This document shows positions 30,412 through 39,122 of a DNA stretch of 45,701 bases, piece after piece. The DNA is from SHVZ01 sp044223515 (lineage in GTDB: Bacteria > Pseudomonadota > Alphaproteobacteria > SHVZ01), in contig JBGALV010000034.1 in NCBI GenBank assembly GCA_044223515.1, positions 1 to 45,701 of the forward strand. The letters are read 5' to 3'. Every line of letters begins with the position of its first letter. Position 1 is the first letter of the stretch. The notes below the pieces were generated by a model. That model was given only the letters and a program-made list of their open reading frames with translations, had not been told where the DNA came from and ran no database searches. Made by a program: the position numbers and the translations under genes.

Positions 30412-32919
30412 TCAAGCGTCGCGAAGCATCGGTGCGGCCTTCTGGCCGAGCGCGTGCCACGTCCCGACGAGTCCCAGCAGCACCGTCAACACCACCGACA
30501 GCGACGCCGATCCGGCGACCGCCGTCAGCGAGAACGCGAAGTCACTCTTCATCGCGAAGACCAGGACCGCCCAGCCGGCGACGGTACCGGCGATCGCGGC
30601 GATGGTCGCGATTACGAGGCCGAGCAGGCCGAATTCCAGCAGATAGGCGCCGAGCACCTCGATCCGGCGGGCGCCCAGCACCTTGAGCACGATCGCATCC
30701 TTGACCCGGCGGCGATGGCCGGCGGCGACCGCGCCGGCGAGGACCAGCGTGCCGGCGGCGAGCGTCACCGCGGCGGTGACGCGGACGGCAAAGGCGATGC
30801 CTTCGAGGATGCGGTTGGCGGCGTCGAGCGCATCCTTCACGCGCACCGCCGAGACGTTCGGGAGCTGCTTGCCGAGCGCGGCGAGCAGCCGCCCCTCCTC
30901 CGCCGGCGTCGCCAGATGCACGGTCGCGAGATGCGTCTGGGGAGCACGGTCGAGGATGCCGGGCGCGAAGATGAAGGTGAAGTTCATCGCCAGCGTGCCC
31001 CAGTCGATCTCGCGAAGGGACGCGATCTCCGCCTCGATCTCGCGGCCGAGCACGTTGAGGCCGATGCGGTCGCCGATGCCGACGCCAAGGCCGCGCGCGA
31101 TGTTGGCATCGACCGAGACAAGCGGCGGGCCGGAGTAGTCAGCCGGCCACCACTTGCCCTCGACGATCCGCGCGTTTGACGGCTGCGTCTTCGAGTAGGA
31201 GAAGCCACGGTCGCCCTGCAACGCCCAGGCGGCTCCCGGTGCCACGGTGACGCGATCGGCCGGCACGCCGTTCACGCTGGCGACCCGGCCGCGGATCATC
31301 GGCGTGCGCATCAGGTCGCTGGCGCCCTGCGTCGAGCGGACCAGCGCATCGAACGCTTCGGCCTGGTCGGGCTGGATGTCGATGAAGAAGAAGGTCGGCG
31401 CGCGTTCGGGGATGCGCTCGTTCACCTGGCGATCGAGGTTGCGCTCGATCAGCGCGACCGCGACCAGCACGGTGAGGCCGAGACCCAAGGACAACGCCAG
31501 CGCGCCCATCGGCGATCCCGGCCGCGTCAGATTGGCGAGCGCGAGACGAAGCAAGGGCCGGCTCGGACGACCGGCACGACGGGCCAAGGCCGCAATCGCG
31601 GTCGCGGTCCCGTGGAACACGATGACCGATCCGACGGACCCGAGCAGGAACCACAGCGCGATCACGCGGTCCTGCGCCGTCGCCACCGTGAGCACGCAAA
31701 GCGCTGCGAGCGCCACCGCGGTGCCGAGGATCGGAAGCCATCCGGGGAAGCGCCTGGGCGGCGATATCTGGGCACGGAAAAGATCGCCGGGTGCGACTTG
31801 CGACGCGCGTGCCAGCGGAACCAGCGCAAAGGTAATCGTGGTGAGGAGGCCGCACGTCGCTGCGATCGCCAGCGGCTGCCAATAGATGCCGACCTTCGCC
31901 TGGATCGGCAGCACCGAGGCGAGCGCGCTCGCGAACAGAGCCGGGGTCACGGCACCGAGCACGAGGCCGAGCAGGATGCCGCCCGCCGACATCGTCAGCA
32001 CCAGGATCAGGTACGTCGCGAAGGCAAGGCGCGCCGGCGCGCCCAACGCCTTCAAGGTCGCGATCGCGGCGAGCTTGCCTTCGAGGTAGCTGCGGACCGC
32101 ATTGCCGACGCCGACGCCGCCTACCAGCAGCGCGGTCAAGCCGACAAGCGTCAGGTATTGCCCGATGCGCTCGAGGAAACGACGCAGGCCCGGCGCCGCC
32201 TCGTCGAAGGCGCGGATGCGCCAGCCGGCATCGGCATGCTCGGTGCTCGCCGCCTCGCGCAGATCGGCGGCCGTCGACCCCGCCGGCAGCACGATCCGAT
32301 AGAAGTGGCGCACCAGGCTCCCCGGCAGCAGGAGGCCGGTCGCGTGCAGCGTATCGAACGACACCAGCACGCGCGGGCCGAAGGTGAAGGCACCTGTCGC
32401 CTTGTCCGGCTCGCGCGCGAGGATCGCACGGATCTCGAGCTTCACGTCGCCGACCGACAGCGTGTCGCCGACCTTGAGATCGAGCCGCGCGGCGAGCGTC
32501 GGCTCGACCGCGGCGCCACGGCCGGCGAGAACCGCTCCCAGCGTCTGCACCGGCTCGAAGGCGAGCGATCCGACCAGCGGGTAAGAGCCGTCGACCGCCT
32601 TGAGCTCGACCAGCATGCGGTCCTCGCCGCCGGTCTTGACCGCCATCGCCCTGAGCTCGGCCGCCTGGGAGAGCTTTCCGAAGCGGTCGAGGAAGCCGCG
32701 CTCGGCCGGCGTCGCCTCGCGCTGGGTCAGCGACACCTCGACATCGCCGCCGAGGATCGCACGCGCGTCGCTGGCGAGGCCGGCCATCAGCGAGGACGTC
32801 ACCGAACCGACCGCAGCGATCGCGCCGACGCCGAGCGCCAAACATGCGAGGAAGAGCCTGAAGCCTTTGAGGCCGCCGCGCAGCTCGCGGCGGACGAGCT
32901 TGAGCGCGAGACCGATCAA
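30412..32919 (-). CDS. FtsX-like ABC transporter permease (YbbP-type)
   Basis: An 835-residue inner-membrane protein. Near the N-terminus is a helix (FRLFLACLALGVGAIAAVGS), then a periplasmic domain of ~200 residues, then two FtsX/MacB-like membrane blocks: ~260-400 (LTLVGLTALLVGGVGVGNAV, LATLKALGAPARLAFATYLI) and the C-terminal block (AVTLAAGTLVLAGAVAAGHR to LTVLLGLVGTWHALG). The helix-loop 'LKVLGARR' after the first helix of each block is typical. Family roles are extraction of lipids or lipoproteins, or export of toxic molecules; E. coli YbbAP has no settled substrate. Its ATG overlaps the stop of the ATPase gene by 4 nt. The divergent SGNH hydrolase gene completes the tesA-ybbA-ybbP arrangement seen in E. 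coli. Confidence 0.9.
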   Translation of the reverse strand: MIGLALKLVRRELRGGLKGFRLFLACLALGVGAIAAVGSVTSSLMAGLASDARAILGGDVEVSLTQREATPAERGFLDRFGKLSQAAELRAMAVKTGGEDRMLVELKAVDGSYPLVGSLAFEPVQTLGAVLAGRGAAVEPTLAARLDLKVGDTLSVGDVKLEIRAILAREPDKATGAFTFGPRVLVSFDTLHATGLLLPGSLVRHFYRIVLPAGSTAADLREAASTEHADAGWRIRAFDEAAPGLRRFLERIGQYLTLVGLTALLVGGVGVGNAVRSYLEGKLAAIATLKALGAPARLAFATYLILVLTMSAGGILLGLVLGAVTPALFASALASVLPIQAKVGIYWQPLAIAATCGLLTTITFALVPLARASQVAPGDLFRAQISPPRRFPGWLPILGTAVALAALCVLTVATAQDRVIALWFLLGSVGSVIVFHGTATAIAALARRAGRPSRPLLRLALANLTRPGSPMGALALSLGLGLTVLVAVALIERNLDRQVNERIPERAPTFFFIDIQPDQAEAFDALVRSTQGASDLMRTPMIRGRVASVNGVPADRVTVAPGAAWALQGDRGFSYSKTQPSNARIVEGKWWPADYSGPPLVSVDANIARGLGVGIGDRIGLNVLGREIEAEIASLREIDWGTLAMNFTFIFAPGILDRAPQTHLATVHLATPAEEGRLLAALGKQLPNVSAVRVKDALDAANRILEGIAFAVRVTAAVTLAAGTLVLAGAVAAGHRRRVKDAIVLKVLGARRIEVLGAYLLEFGLLGLVIATIAAIAGTVAGWAVLVFAMKSDFAFSLTAVAGSASLSVVLTVLLGLVGTWHALGQKAAPMLRDA

Positions 32920-33611
32920 GCGTCGACTCCGACGACCTTGCCGTCGGCGAGACGAATGATCCGATCGGCGCGCGCCGCGAGCTCGGGATCATGGGTGATC
33001 AGCATCAGCGTCGAGCCCGCGGCGCGGCGGCGCTCGAACAGCAGCTCGATGATCTGGTGGCCGGTGTCGCCGTCGAGGTTGCCGGTCGGCTCGTCGGCAA
33101 GGATCAGCGCCGGCTTGGCGACGACCGCGCGGGCGATCGCGACACGCTGCTGCTCGCCGCCGGAGAGCTGGTCGGGATAGTGCTCGAGGCGGTGGCCGAG
33201 CCCGACCGAGCGGAGGGCCTCGGCCGCCGCGTCGAAGGCGTCGCCGCGTCCGGCGAGCTCCAAGGGAACCGCGACGTTCTCCAGCGCCGTCATCGTCGGC
33301 ACCAGCCGGAAGCTCTGAAAAACGATGCCGACATGCTTGCGCCGGAGCAAGGCGAGCCCATCTTCATCCAGCGTCGAGATATCCTGGCCTGCGAGCGAGA
33401 TGCGCCCGGAGCTGACCCGTTCGAGGCCAGCTACCACCATCATCAGCGTCGATTTGCCGGCACCCGACGGCCCCACCACCGCGACAGCTTCGCCGCGACC
33501 GATGGCGAGGTCGATGCCGCGCAGGATGTTGACGGGTCCAACGGTGCTCGGCAGGCTGACCTGGACGTCCGCAAGCTCGAGCAGAGCGCCATCGGTGGAA
33601 GCATCGGGCAT
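32916..33611 (-). CDS. ABC transporter ATP-binding protein (YbbA/LolD-type)
   Basis: A 231-residue cytosolic ATPase. Walker A GPSGAGKST is near residue 41, Q-loop IVFQSFRLVPTMTALENV, signature LSGGEQQRVAIARA, Walker B ALILADEPTGNLD and switch histidine LITHD. QSF..VPTMTALENV is the MacB/LolD/YbbA-class pattern, matching its FtsX-like partner. ATG 33611 is chosen as it gives the normal N-terminal length (LLELADVQVSL after a short tail); upstream codons in the same frame are not ABC-like. It overlaps the permease gene by 4 nt. The 76-bp gap to the divergent hydrolase gene must contain both promoters. Confidence 0.92.
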   Translation of the reverse strand: MPDASTDGALLELADVQVSLPSTVGPVNILRGIDLAIGRGEAVAVVGPSGAGKSTLMMVVAGLERVSSGRISLAGQDISTLDEDGLALLRRKHVGIVFQSFRLVPTMTALENVAVPLELAGRGDAFDAAAEALRSVGLGHRLEHYPDQLSGGEQQRVAIARAVVAKPALILADEPTGNLDGDTGHQIIELLFERRRAAGSTLMLITHDPELAARADRIIRLADGKVVGVDA

Positions 33612-33687
33612 CGGGCGTGTTCCGGGGACTTTGTGACGTGAGACTGAACGCGGCCGATGGGCCGGTACCGCATTGAAAGGTGGGCCC

Positions 33688-34323
33688 TTGAAGAGGATTG
33701 TCAACGGACTGGCCGCCGCGCTCGCGGCTTTGTGCCTCCTTGTCGGGCAAGCATCGGCCGCACCGGCGCGCGTGCTGATGCTGGGCGACAGCCTGACCGC
33801 CGGCTTCGGCCTGCAGGTCGCTGAGTCGCTGCCGTCCCAGCTCGAAGCGGCGCTGAAGGGCCAGGGTCTCGACGTCGTGATCCTGAACGGCGGCGTCTCC
33901 GGCGACACCACCGCCGGCGGGCTCGCCCGACTCGACTGGGCGCTCGCCGACAACCCGACCTATGCGCTCGTCGCGCTCGGCGCCAACGACGCGCTCCGCG
34001 GCTTGAGCCCGGCCAAGGCCTACGAGAACCTGGACACCATCATCGCGCGTCTCAAGGCAAAGAACGTGAAGGTGATGATCCTCGGCATGCTGGCTCCGCT
34101 CAACCTGGGATCCGAGTACCGCGAGGAGTTCGCCGCGATCTTCCCGCGCCTCGCCGACAAGCACGACGTGCCGCTCTATCCGTTCCTGCTCGACGGCGTC
34201 GCGCTCGAGCCGAAGCTGAACCAGAAGGACGGCATCCACCCGAACGCCGAGGGCGTGAAGATCATCGTTGGACGCCTGGCGCCGCTGGTGAAGCAGCTGA
34301 TCGAGATGCCTTCCTCCGGATGA
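33688..34323 (+). CDS. tesA: SGNH-family arylesterase/thioesterase (TesA-like), periplasmic
   Basis: A 211-residue lipolytic SGNH hydrolase. The signal peptide covers residues ~1-24 (RIVNGLAAALAALCLLVGQA). Block I is LMLGDSLTAGFG with nucleophile Ser35, block II GGVSGDTTAGG, block III LGANDALRG, and block V DGIHPNAEG supplies the Asp and His. E. coli TesA is a multifunctional periplasmic acyl-CoA thioesterase/lysophospholipase. The start is TTG 33688, preceded by AAAGGTGGG at good spacing; a TTG at 33673 has none. It diverges from the YbbA/YbbP-like genes as in E. coli. Its stop overlaps the FIST gene start (ATGA). Confidence 0.88.
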   Translation: MKRIVNGLAAALAALCLLVGQASAAPARVLMLGDSLTAGFGLQVAESLPSQLEAALKGQGLDVVILNGGVSGDTTAGGLARLDWALADNPTYALVALGANDALRGLSPAKAYENLDTIIARLKAKNVKVMILGMLAPLNLGSEYREEFAAIFPRLADKHDVPLYPFLLDGVALEPKLNQKDGIHPNAEGVKIIVGRLAPLVKQLIEMPSSG

Positions 34324-35429
34324 GCGCTTTCATCTCCTCGCATGCGGCCGACGACGACGCGGACGAAGTGGTCGCGCGCACGCTGGCCAGCCTCCCGCCG
34401 CTGCCCGATGGCGCCAATCTCGGCTTCGTCTACGCGACCGACACCTTCGCGGCGGAGCTGCCGTCGCTGGTCGGGCGGCTGCGCGAGGCGACGGGCGTGA
34501 AGGACTGGGTCGGCACCGTCGGCCTGGGCGTCAGCGCGACCTCGGCCGGCTACTTCGACCGGCCGGCTCTGTCGGTGATGATCGGCGCGCTGCCCGCGGA
34601 CTCGTTCCGGATCTTTTCCGGCCTCGAGCACGGCATGGACCGTTTCCGCCGCGAGCACGGCGAGTGGATCGCTGCGAAGCAGCCGGGCTTCGGCGTCGTG
34701 CATGCCGATCCGCGCAATCCGAAGACGCCCGAGATGGTGGCGCGGCTCGCCGACGAGCTTCCCTGCTACCTGGTCGGCGGGCTGACCGCGTCGCGCAGCC
34801 GCCACGCCCAGGTCGCCGGAACGGGCGCCGGCGCCGCCGAGGGCGGCATCTCCGGCGTGCTGTTCGCGGGCGACGTCGCGGTCGCCTGCGGCCTGTCCCA
34901 GGGATGCTCGCCGATCGGCCCGTCGCGCCTGGTGAGCGACGCCGAGGGCAACGTCATCAAGACGATCGAAGGGCAGCCGGCGGTCGAGGTCCTGAAGGCC
35001 GACCTGGAAGCCTCGGGCCAGAAGGCGCAGGCGCTCCATGTGGCCCTCGCGGTGCCGGGATCCGATACCGGGGATTACCTGGTCCGTAACCTGATCGGGG
35101 TCGATCCGGACCGCGGCTGGATCGGCATCGGCGACGAAGTCACCGCCGGCGACCGGGTCACGTTCTGCCGTCGGGACCCCGCCACGGCCGCCGAAGACCT
35201 GGACCGGATGCTGGGGCGCCTCAAGGCCCGCGGGAACGCCCCTCCAGCCGCCGGCCTCTACTACTCCTGCGTCGCCCGCGGCCCCCACCTGTTCGAGGGG
35301 GAATCGACCGAGGCGGAGGCCATCGCCAGCAGCCTGGGCGCCTTCCCGCTGACGGGCTTTTTCGGCAACGGCGAGATCTCGTCCAGCCGGCTTTACGGCT
35401 ACACCGATGTTCTTGCTTTGTTCAAATAA
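34320..35429 (+). CDS. FIST-domain sensor protein
   Basis: A 369-residue soluble protein with FIST N (~20-205) and FIST C (~215-350) domains. These are ligand-binding modules thought to sense small molecules such as amino acids, often attached to signalling domains; here they stand alone. Features include LGFVYATDTFAAELPSLVGRL, VGTVGLGVSATSAGYFDRPAL, GGISGVLFAGDVAVACGLSQG, SCVARGPHLF and the C-terminal FPLTGFFGNGEI. No output domain and no membrane segment, so it must act on a separate partner, or its role is not signalling. The start overlaps the tesA stop by 4 nt. It is followed after 135 bp by prs. Confidence 0.88.
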   Translation: MSAFISSHAADDDADEVVARTLASLPPLPDGANLGFVYATDTFAAELPSLVGRLREATGVKDWVGTVGLGVSATSAGYFDRPALSVMIGALPADSFRIFSGLEHGMDRFRREHGEWIAAKQPGFGVVHADPRNPKTPEMVARLADELPCYLVGGLTASRSRHAQVAGTGAGAAEGGISGVLFAGDVAVACGLSQGCSPIGPSRLVSDAEGNVIKTIEGQPAVEVLKADLEASGQKAQALHVALAVPGSDTGDYLVRNLIGVDPDRGWIGIGDEVTAGDRVTFCRRDPATAAEDLDRMLGRLKARGNAPPAAGLYYSCVARGPHLFEGESTEAEAIASSLGAFPLTGFFGNGEISSSRLYGYTDVLALFK

Positions 35430-35463
35430 CCCCAAACCTGCCTTTTGCCGCACCCTCCGGGCG

Positions 35464-35492
35464 TTTACAGCCCTCCGCCCCCCTGCTAGAAA
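35464..35492 (+). promoter_or_regulatory. Probable sigma70 promoter of prs
   Basis: TTTACA (35464-35469), a 17-nt spacer, then TAGAAA (35487-35492). The -35 matches the consensus in five of six positions and the -10 in four. It gives a leader of about 65 nt containing a CCGGGG/CCCCGG hairpin before the prs ATG. Confidence 0.55.
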
Positions 35493-35564
35493 CCGCGCGC
35501 CGACGGTGACGGGCGTCGTCGGGGACCGGGGTCTTGGCGTCCCCCGGCCAAAGGGGTCCAACGC

Positions 35565-36497
35565 ATGAAGGTCATGACGGGCAACAGCAATCGGCCGCTG
35601 GCCGAGGCGATTTGCGCGTATCTGAACCTTCCTCTGGTGAAGGCTTCGGTGAAGCGCTTCAACGACCAGGAAGTCTTCGTCGAGATCCACGAGAACATCC
35701 GTGGCGAGGACGTCTTCCTCGTGCAGTCGACCTCGTTCCCGGCGAACGACCACCTGATGGAGCTGCTGGTCGCGATCGACGCGCTCCGCCGTTCGTCCGC
35801 CCGCCGCATCACCGCGGTGCTGCCCTACTACGGATACGCCCGCCAGGACCGCAAGTCCGGCCCGCGCACGCCGATCTCGGCCAAGCTGGTCGCCAACCTG
35901 ATCACCACCGCCGGCGCCGACCGCGTGCTGACCATCGACCTGCACGCCGACCAGATCCAGGGCTTCTTCGACGTGCCCCTCGACAACCTCTACGCCGCGC
36001 CCGACTTCGTGAAGGACATCCAGAACCGCCATGACGGCGCCGAGCTGGTCGTGGTCTCGCCCGACGTCGGCGGCGTCGCCCGCGCCCGGCACGTCGCCAG
36101 GCGGCTCGAGTGCGACCTCGCGATCATCGACAAGCGGCGCGAGCGCGCCGGCGTCTCCGAGGTCATGAACGTGATCGGCGACGTGAAGGGCCGGCGCTGC
36201 GTCATGGTCGACGACATCGTCGATTCCGGCGGCACCCTCTGCAACGCGGCCGAGGCCCTGATGGCCGAGGGCGCGATCGGCGTCTCCGCCTACTGCACCC
36301 ATGGCGTGCTGTCCGGCCAGGCGGTCGACCGCATCGGCAAGTCGCCGCTCGAGGAGATGGTGATCACGGACTCGATCGCCGCGACCGAGGCTGTCCGCAA
36401 TTCCCGGAACATCCGCCAGCTGCCGATCGCGCACCTCGTCGCCGAGGCGATGCGCCGGATCAGCGAGGAACGTTCGGTTTCGAGCCTTTTCGACTAG
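35565..36497 (+). CDS. prs: Ribose-phosphate pyrophosphokinase
   Basis: A 310-residue cytosolic enzyme that makes PRPP from ribose 5-phosphate and ATP, feeding purine, pyrimidine, histidine, tryptophan and NAD synthesis. Landmarks are the N-terminal GNSNRPLAEAI, FNDQEVFVEI, PYYGYARQDRK, the metal-binding histidine in IDLHADQIQGFFD, the catalytic flexible loop DKRRERAGVSEVMNVIGD, and the PRPP motif VMVDDIVDSGGTL. Length and motifs are those of classical class I Prs. ATG 35565 is preceded by a likely promoter. Downstream are rplY, pth and ychF in the order seen in many proteobacteria. Confidence 0.96.
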   Translation: MKVMTGNSNRPLAEAICAYLNLPLVKASVKRFNDQEVFVEIHENIRGEDVFLVQSTSFPANDHLMELLVAIDALRRSSARRITAVLPYYGYARQDRKSGPRTPISAKLVANLITTAGADRVLTIDLHADQIQGFFDVPLDNLYAAPDFVKDIQNRHDGAELVVVSPDVGGVARARHVARRLECDLAIIDKRRERAGVSEVMNVIGDVKGRRCVMVDDIVDSGGTLCNAAEALMAEGAIGVSAYCTHGVLSGQAVDRIGKSPLEEMVITDSIAATEAVRNSRNIRQLPIAHLVAEAMRRISEERSVSSLFD

Positions 36498-36594
36498 AAT
36501 TCACCGAGATTCCGATGCCGGCACCCCTGGAGGCCGGATCGGATGCTACCGGGCCGATGTGGCCCATTCAGTTTGACCAAGGAGTCGATGTGAC

Positions 36595-37305
36595 ATGGCT
36601 GAGAATGTGACCCTCGCCGCCGAGCGGCGAGACCGGGCCGGAAAGGGGGCCGCCCGGGCAACCCGTCGTAACGATCGGGTTCCCGGCGTCATCTATGGCG
36701 ACAAGAAAGCCCCTCTCCTGATCTCGATCGAGCAGCGCGCCCTCGAGCGCGTCGCCAACAAGGAGAGCTTCTTCGCGCGCCTGGCGACGGTGACCGTCGA
36801 CGGCGAGAGCCATCGCGTGCTGCCGCGCGAAGTGCAGCTGGATCCGGTGAAGGATCGTCCGATCCACGCCGACTTCCTGCGCGTCGGCCCCAAGACCCGC
36901 ATCACGGTCGCGGTGCCGATCCACTTCGAGAACGAGGCAGCCGCCCCCGGCCTGAAGCGCGGCGGCGTGCTCAACGTCGTGCGCCACGCGGTCGAGGTCT
37001 ACTGCCTCGCGGATTCGATCCCCGAGCTGTTCACCGCCGACCTGACCGGCCTCGACATCGGCGACTCGATCCACATCAGCCATGTGAAGCTTCCTGAGGG
37101 CGTGAAGCCGACGATCGGACGCGACTTCACCATCGCCTCGATCGCCGCGCCGACGGTCTACGTCGAAGAGGCGCCGGTCGCCGCCGCGGCGGCCGAAGGC
37201 GATGCTGCCGCCGCTGCTGCTCCTGGTGCCGCCGGTGCGGCTGCGCCGGCTGCCGGTGCGGCTGCTCCTGCCGCTGGTGGCGACAAGAAGGCCGAGAAGA
37301 AGTAG
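36595..37305 (+). CDS. rplY: 50S ribosomal protein L25 (general stress protein CTC form)
   Basis: A 236-residue 5S rRNA-binding protein of the long CTC type: the L25 beta-barrel domain (LAAERRDRAGKGAARATRR, VPGVIYGDKKAPLLISI, HVDFLRV-like HADFLRVG) and the TL5-like C-terminal domain (VPIHFENEAAAPGLKRGGVL, HISHVKLPEGVKP). The last ~40 residues are a low-complexity Ala/Pro/Gly tail with a repeated GAAAPAA unit, ending in a lysine-rich KKAEKK. ATG 36595 has AAGGAG 10 nt upstream. It follows prs by 97 bp and precedes pth by 9 bp. Confidence 0.95.
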   Translation: MAENVTLAAERRDRAGKGAARATRRNDRVPGVIYGDKKAPLLISIEQRALERVANKESFFARLATVTVDGESHRVLPREVQLDPVKDRPIHADFLRVGPKTRITVAVPIHFENEAAAPGLKRGGVLNVVRHAVEVYCLADSIPELFTADLTGLDIGDSIHISHVKLPEGVKPTIGRDFTIASIAAPTVYVEEAPVAAAAAEGDAAAAAAPGAAGAAAPAAGAAAPAAGGDKKAEKK

Positions 37306-37314
37306 TCCGGCGTC

Positions 37315-38020
37315 ATGTGGCTCTTCGCCGGGCTGGGCAATCCCCGGCCCGGGGATGCCGGCAACCGCCACAACATCGGGTTCATGGCGGTGGATCGAAT
37401 CCACGACCGCCACGGCTTCCAGCCGTGGCGGTCGCGCTTTCGCGGCCTGACTTCCGACGGCACGATCGCCGGCGACAAGGTGCTCCTGCTCAAGCCGATG
37501 ACCGTGGCGGTCGCGCTTTCGCGGCTTGGCTTCCGACGGCACGATCGCCGGCGACAAGGTACTGTTGCTGAAGCCGATGACCTACATGAACGTCTCGGGC
37601 GAAGCGGTCGGGGACGCCCAGCGCTTCTTCAAGATCCCGGCGGAGAAGACCGTCGTCTTCTACGACGAGATCGACCTCGATCCCGGCCGCGTGAAGGTGA
37701 AGCTGAACGGCGGCTCCGGCGGCCACAACGGCATCCGCTCCATCGCAGGCCTTACCGATCCGAACTTCTGGCGCGTGCGCCTCGGCGTCGGCCATCCCGG
37801 GCACAAGGACCTGGTCCACGCCTGGGTGCTCAACGATTTCGCCAAGGCCGACCGCGAGTGGCTGGAGAAGCTGCTCGACGTGGTCGCGGCCGAGGCGCCG
37901 CTGCTCCTCGAAGGGCGTGACGGCGAATACATGAACCGCTGCACCATCGCGCTCTTCCCACCGCGGCCGAAGCCGCCGCGGAAAGACCCTCCCTCCTCAA
38001 AGACAGAGCCAGAGACCTGA
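37315..38020 (+). pseudogene. pth: Peptidyl-tRNA hydrolase, frame broken by a 79-bp tandem duplication
   Basis: Pth recycles peptidyl-tRNA and is essential in bacteria. The N-terminal part reads MWLFAGLGNPRPGDAGNRHN, with the catalytic histidine in RHNIGFMAVD. The frame is then shifted by +1 because 37423-37501 is followed by a second copy of itself (37502-37580). The rest is intact in another frame to 38020: KPMTYMNVSGEAVGD, FYDEIDLDPG, GGSGGHNGIRSI and GVGHPGHKDLV. Removing one copy rebuilds a normal 208-residue Pth with all active-site residues. As written, translation from 37315 would run off to 37920 in a meaningless frame. Since the gene is essential, an assembly fault or a second functional copy is likely. 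It lies 9 bp after rplY and ends 1 bp before ychF. Confidence 0.88.
37423..37580 (+). repeat. Imperfect 79-bp tandem duplication inside pth
   Basis: Two adjacent 79-bp units (37423-37501, 37502-37580) with six mismatches. In the pth frame five are synonymous and one is Thr/Ala. The left boundary coincides with the 3' arm of a perfect 11-bp inverted repeat (37405-37415 with 37423-37433, 7-nt loop). Confidence 0.95.
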
Positions 38021-38021
38021 C

Positions 38022-39122
38022 ATGGGCTTCAACTGCGGCATCGTCGGCCTGCCCAATGTCGGCAAGTCGACGCTCTTCAACGCGCTGACCGAGACCGCGG
38101 CCGCCGCCGCCGCGAACTATCCGTTCTGCACGATCGAGCCGAACGTCGGCCGCGTGCCGGTACCGGATCCGCGCCTCGACACGCTGGCCAAGCTGGCGAA
38201 GTCGGCGAAAACCGTGCCGACGTCGCTCGAGTTCGTCGACATCGCGGGCCTCGTGCGCGGCGCCTCCAAGGGCGAAGGCCTCGGCAACCAGTTCCTCGGC
38301 AACATCCGCGAGGTGGACGCGATCGTCCACGTGCTGCGCTGCTTCGAATCCGGCGACATCACCCATGTCGAGGGCTCGATCGACCCGCTGCGCGATGCCG
38401 AGACGGTCGAGACCGAGCTGATGCTGTCCGACCTCGACTCGCTCGAACGCCGCGTCAACGCCGACCAGAAGAAGGCCCGCGGCGGCGACAAGGAATCGAA
38501 GGAACGCCTCGTCGTTGCCGAGCGCGTTCTGGAAGCGCTGCGTGCCGGCAAGGCCGCGCGCACGGTGAAGGTCTCCGACGACGAGAAGAGGATTCTCAAG
38601 GGCCTTCAGCTCATCACCTCGAAGCCAGTGCTCTACGTCGCCAACGTCGAGGAGGGCTCGGCCGCAAACGGCAATGCCATCTCAGCCAAGGTCGCGGCGA
38701 TGGCGAAGGCCGAGGGTGCCGCTTTCGTCGTGATCTCGGCCGCCATCGAGGCGGAGGTGGCACAGCTCTCCGATCCCGAAGAGCGGAAGGTGTTCCTCGC
38801 CGATCTCGGCCTGGAGGAGACGGGCCTCGCTCGCGTGATCCGCGCCGGCTACGGCCTGCTCGACCTCATCACGTTCTTTACCGTGGGGCCGAAGGAAGCG
38901 CATGCCTGGACCGTCCATGGCGGCGCCAAGGCGCCGGAGGCGGCGGGCGCGATCCACACCGATTTCGAACGCGGCTTCATCCGCGCCGAGACCATCGCCT
39001 ACGACGACTTCGTCGCGCTCGGCAGCGAGCAGGCGGTAAAGGACGCCGGCAAGATGCGGGTCGAGGGCGCCGACTACGTCGTGAAGGACGGCGACATCCT
39101 GCACTTCCGCTTCAACGTATGA
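38022..39122 (+). CDS. ychF: Redox-regulated ATPase YchF (Obg-like)
   Basis: A 366-residue ribosome-associated P-loop protein of the OBG family. G1 is GIVGLPNVGKSTLFNAL, G3 FVDIAGLVRGASKGEGLG. The G4 position, usually NKxD, reads YVANVEEG, and the NxxE form explains the family's preference for ATP over GTP. A helical hairpin (~130-190) and a C-terminal TGS domain (LITFFTVGPKEAHAWTV to VVKDGDILHFRFNV) complete it. The pth-ychF neighbourhood is conserved in proteobacteria. ATG 38022 is 1 nt after the pth stop. Its TGA overlaps the start of the next gene by 4 nt. Confidence 0.96.
   Translation: MGFNCGIVGLPNVGKSTLFNALTETAAAAAANYPFCTIEPNVGRVPVPDPRLDTLAKLAKSAKTVPTSLEFVDIAGLVRGASKGEGLGNQFLGNIREVDAIVHVLRCFESGDITHVEGSIDPLRDAETVETELMLSDLDSLERRVNADQKKARGGDKESKERLVVAERVLEALRAGKAARTVKVSDDEKRILKGLQLITSKPVLYVANVEEGSAANGNAISAKVAAMAKAEGAAFVVISAAIEAEVAQLSDPEERKVFLADLGLEETGLARVIRAGYGLLDLITFFTVGPKEAHAWTVHGGAKAPEAAGAIHTDFERGFIRAETIAYDDFVALGSEQAVKDAGKMRVEGADYVVKDGDILHFRFNV

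Noticed and set aside
35493..35564. Riboswitch in the prs leader
   Set aside because: Only a short GC hairpin is visible; no known aptamer core can be traced.
34176..36434. A 752-codon minus-strand frame across tesA, FIST and prs
   Set aside because: It overlaps three well-supported genes and has the antisense composition bias.
37202..37304. Tandem repeat or mobile element at the end of rplY
   Set aside because: It is a low-complexity Ala/Pro/Gly tail common in L25/CTC proteins.
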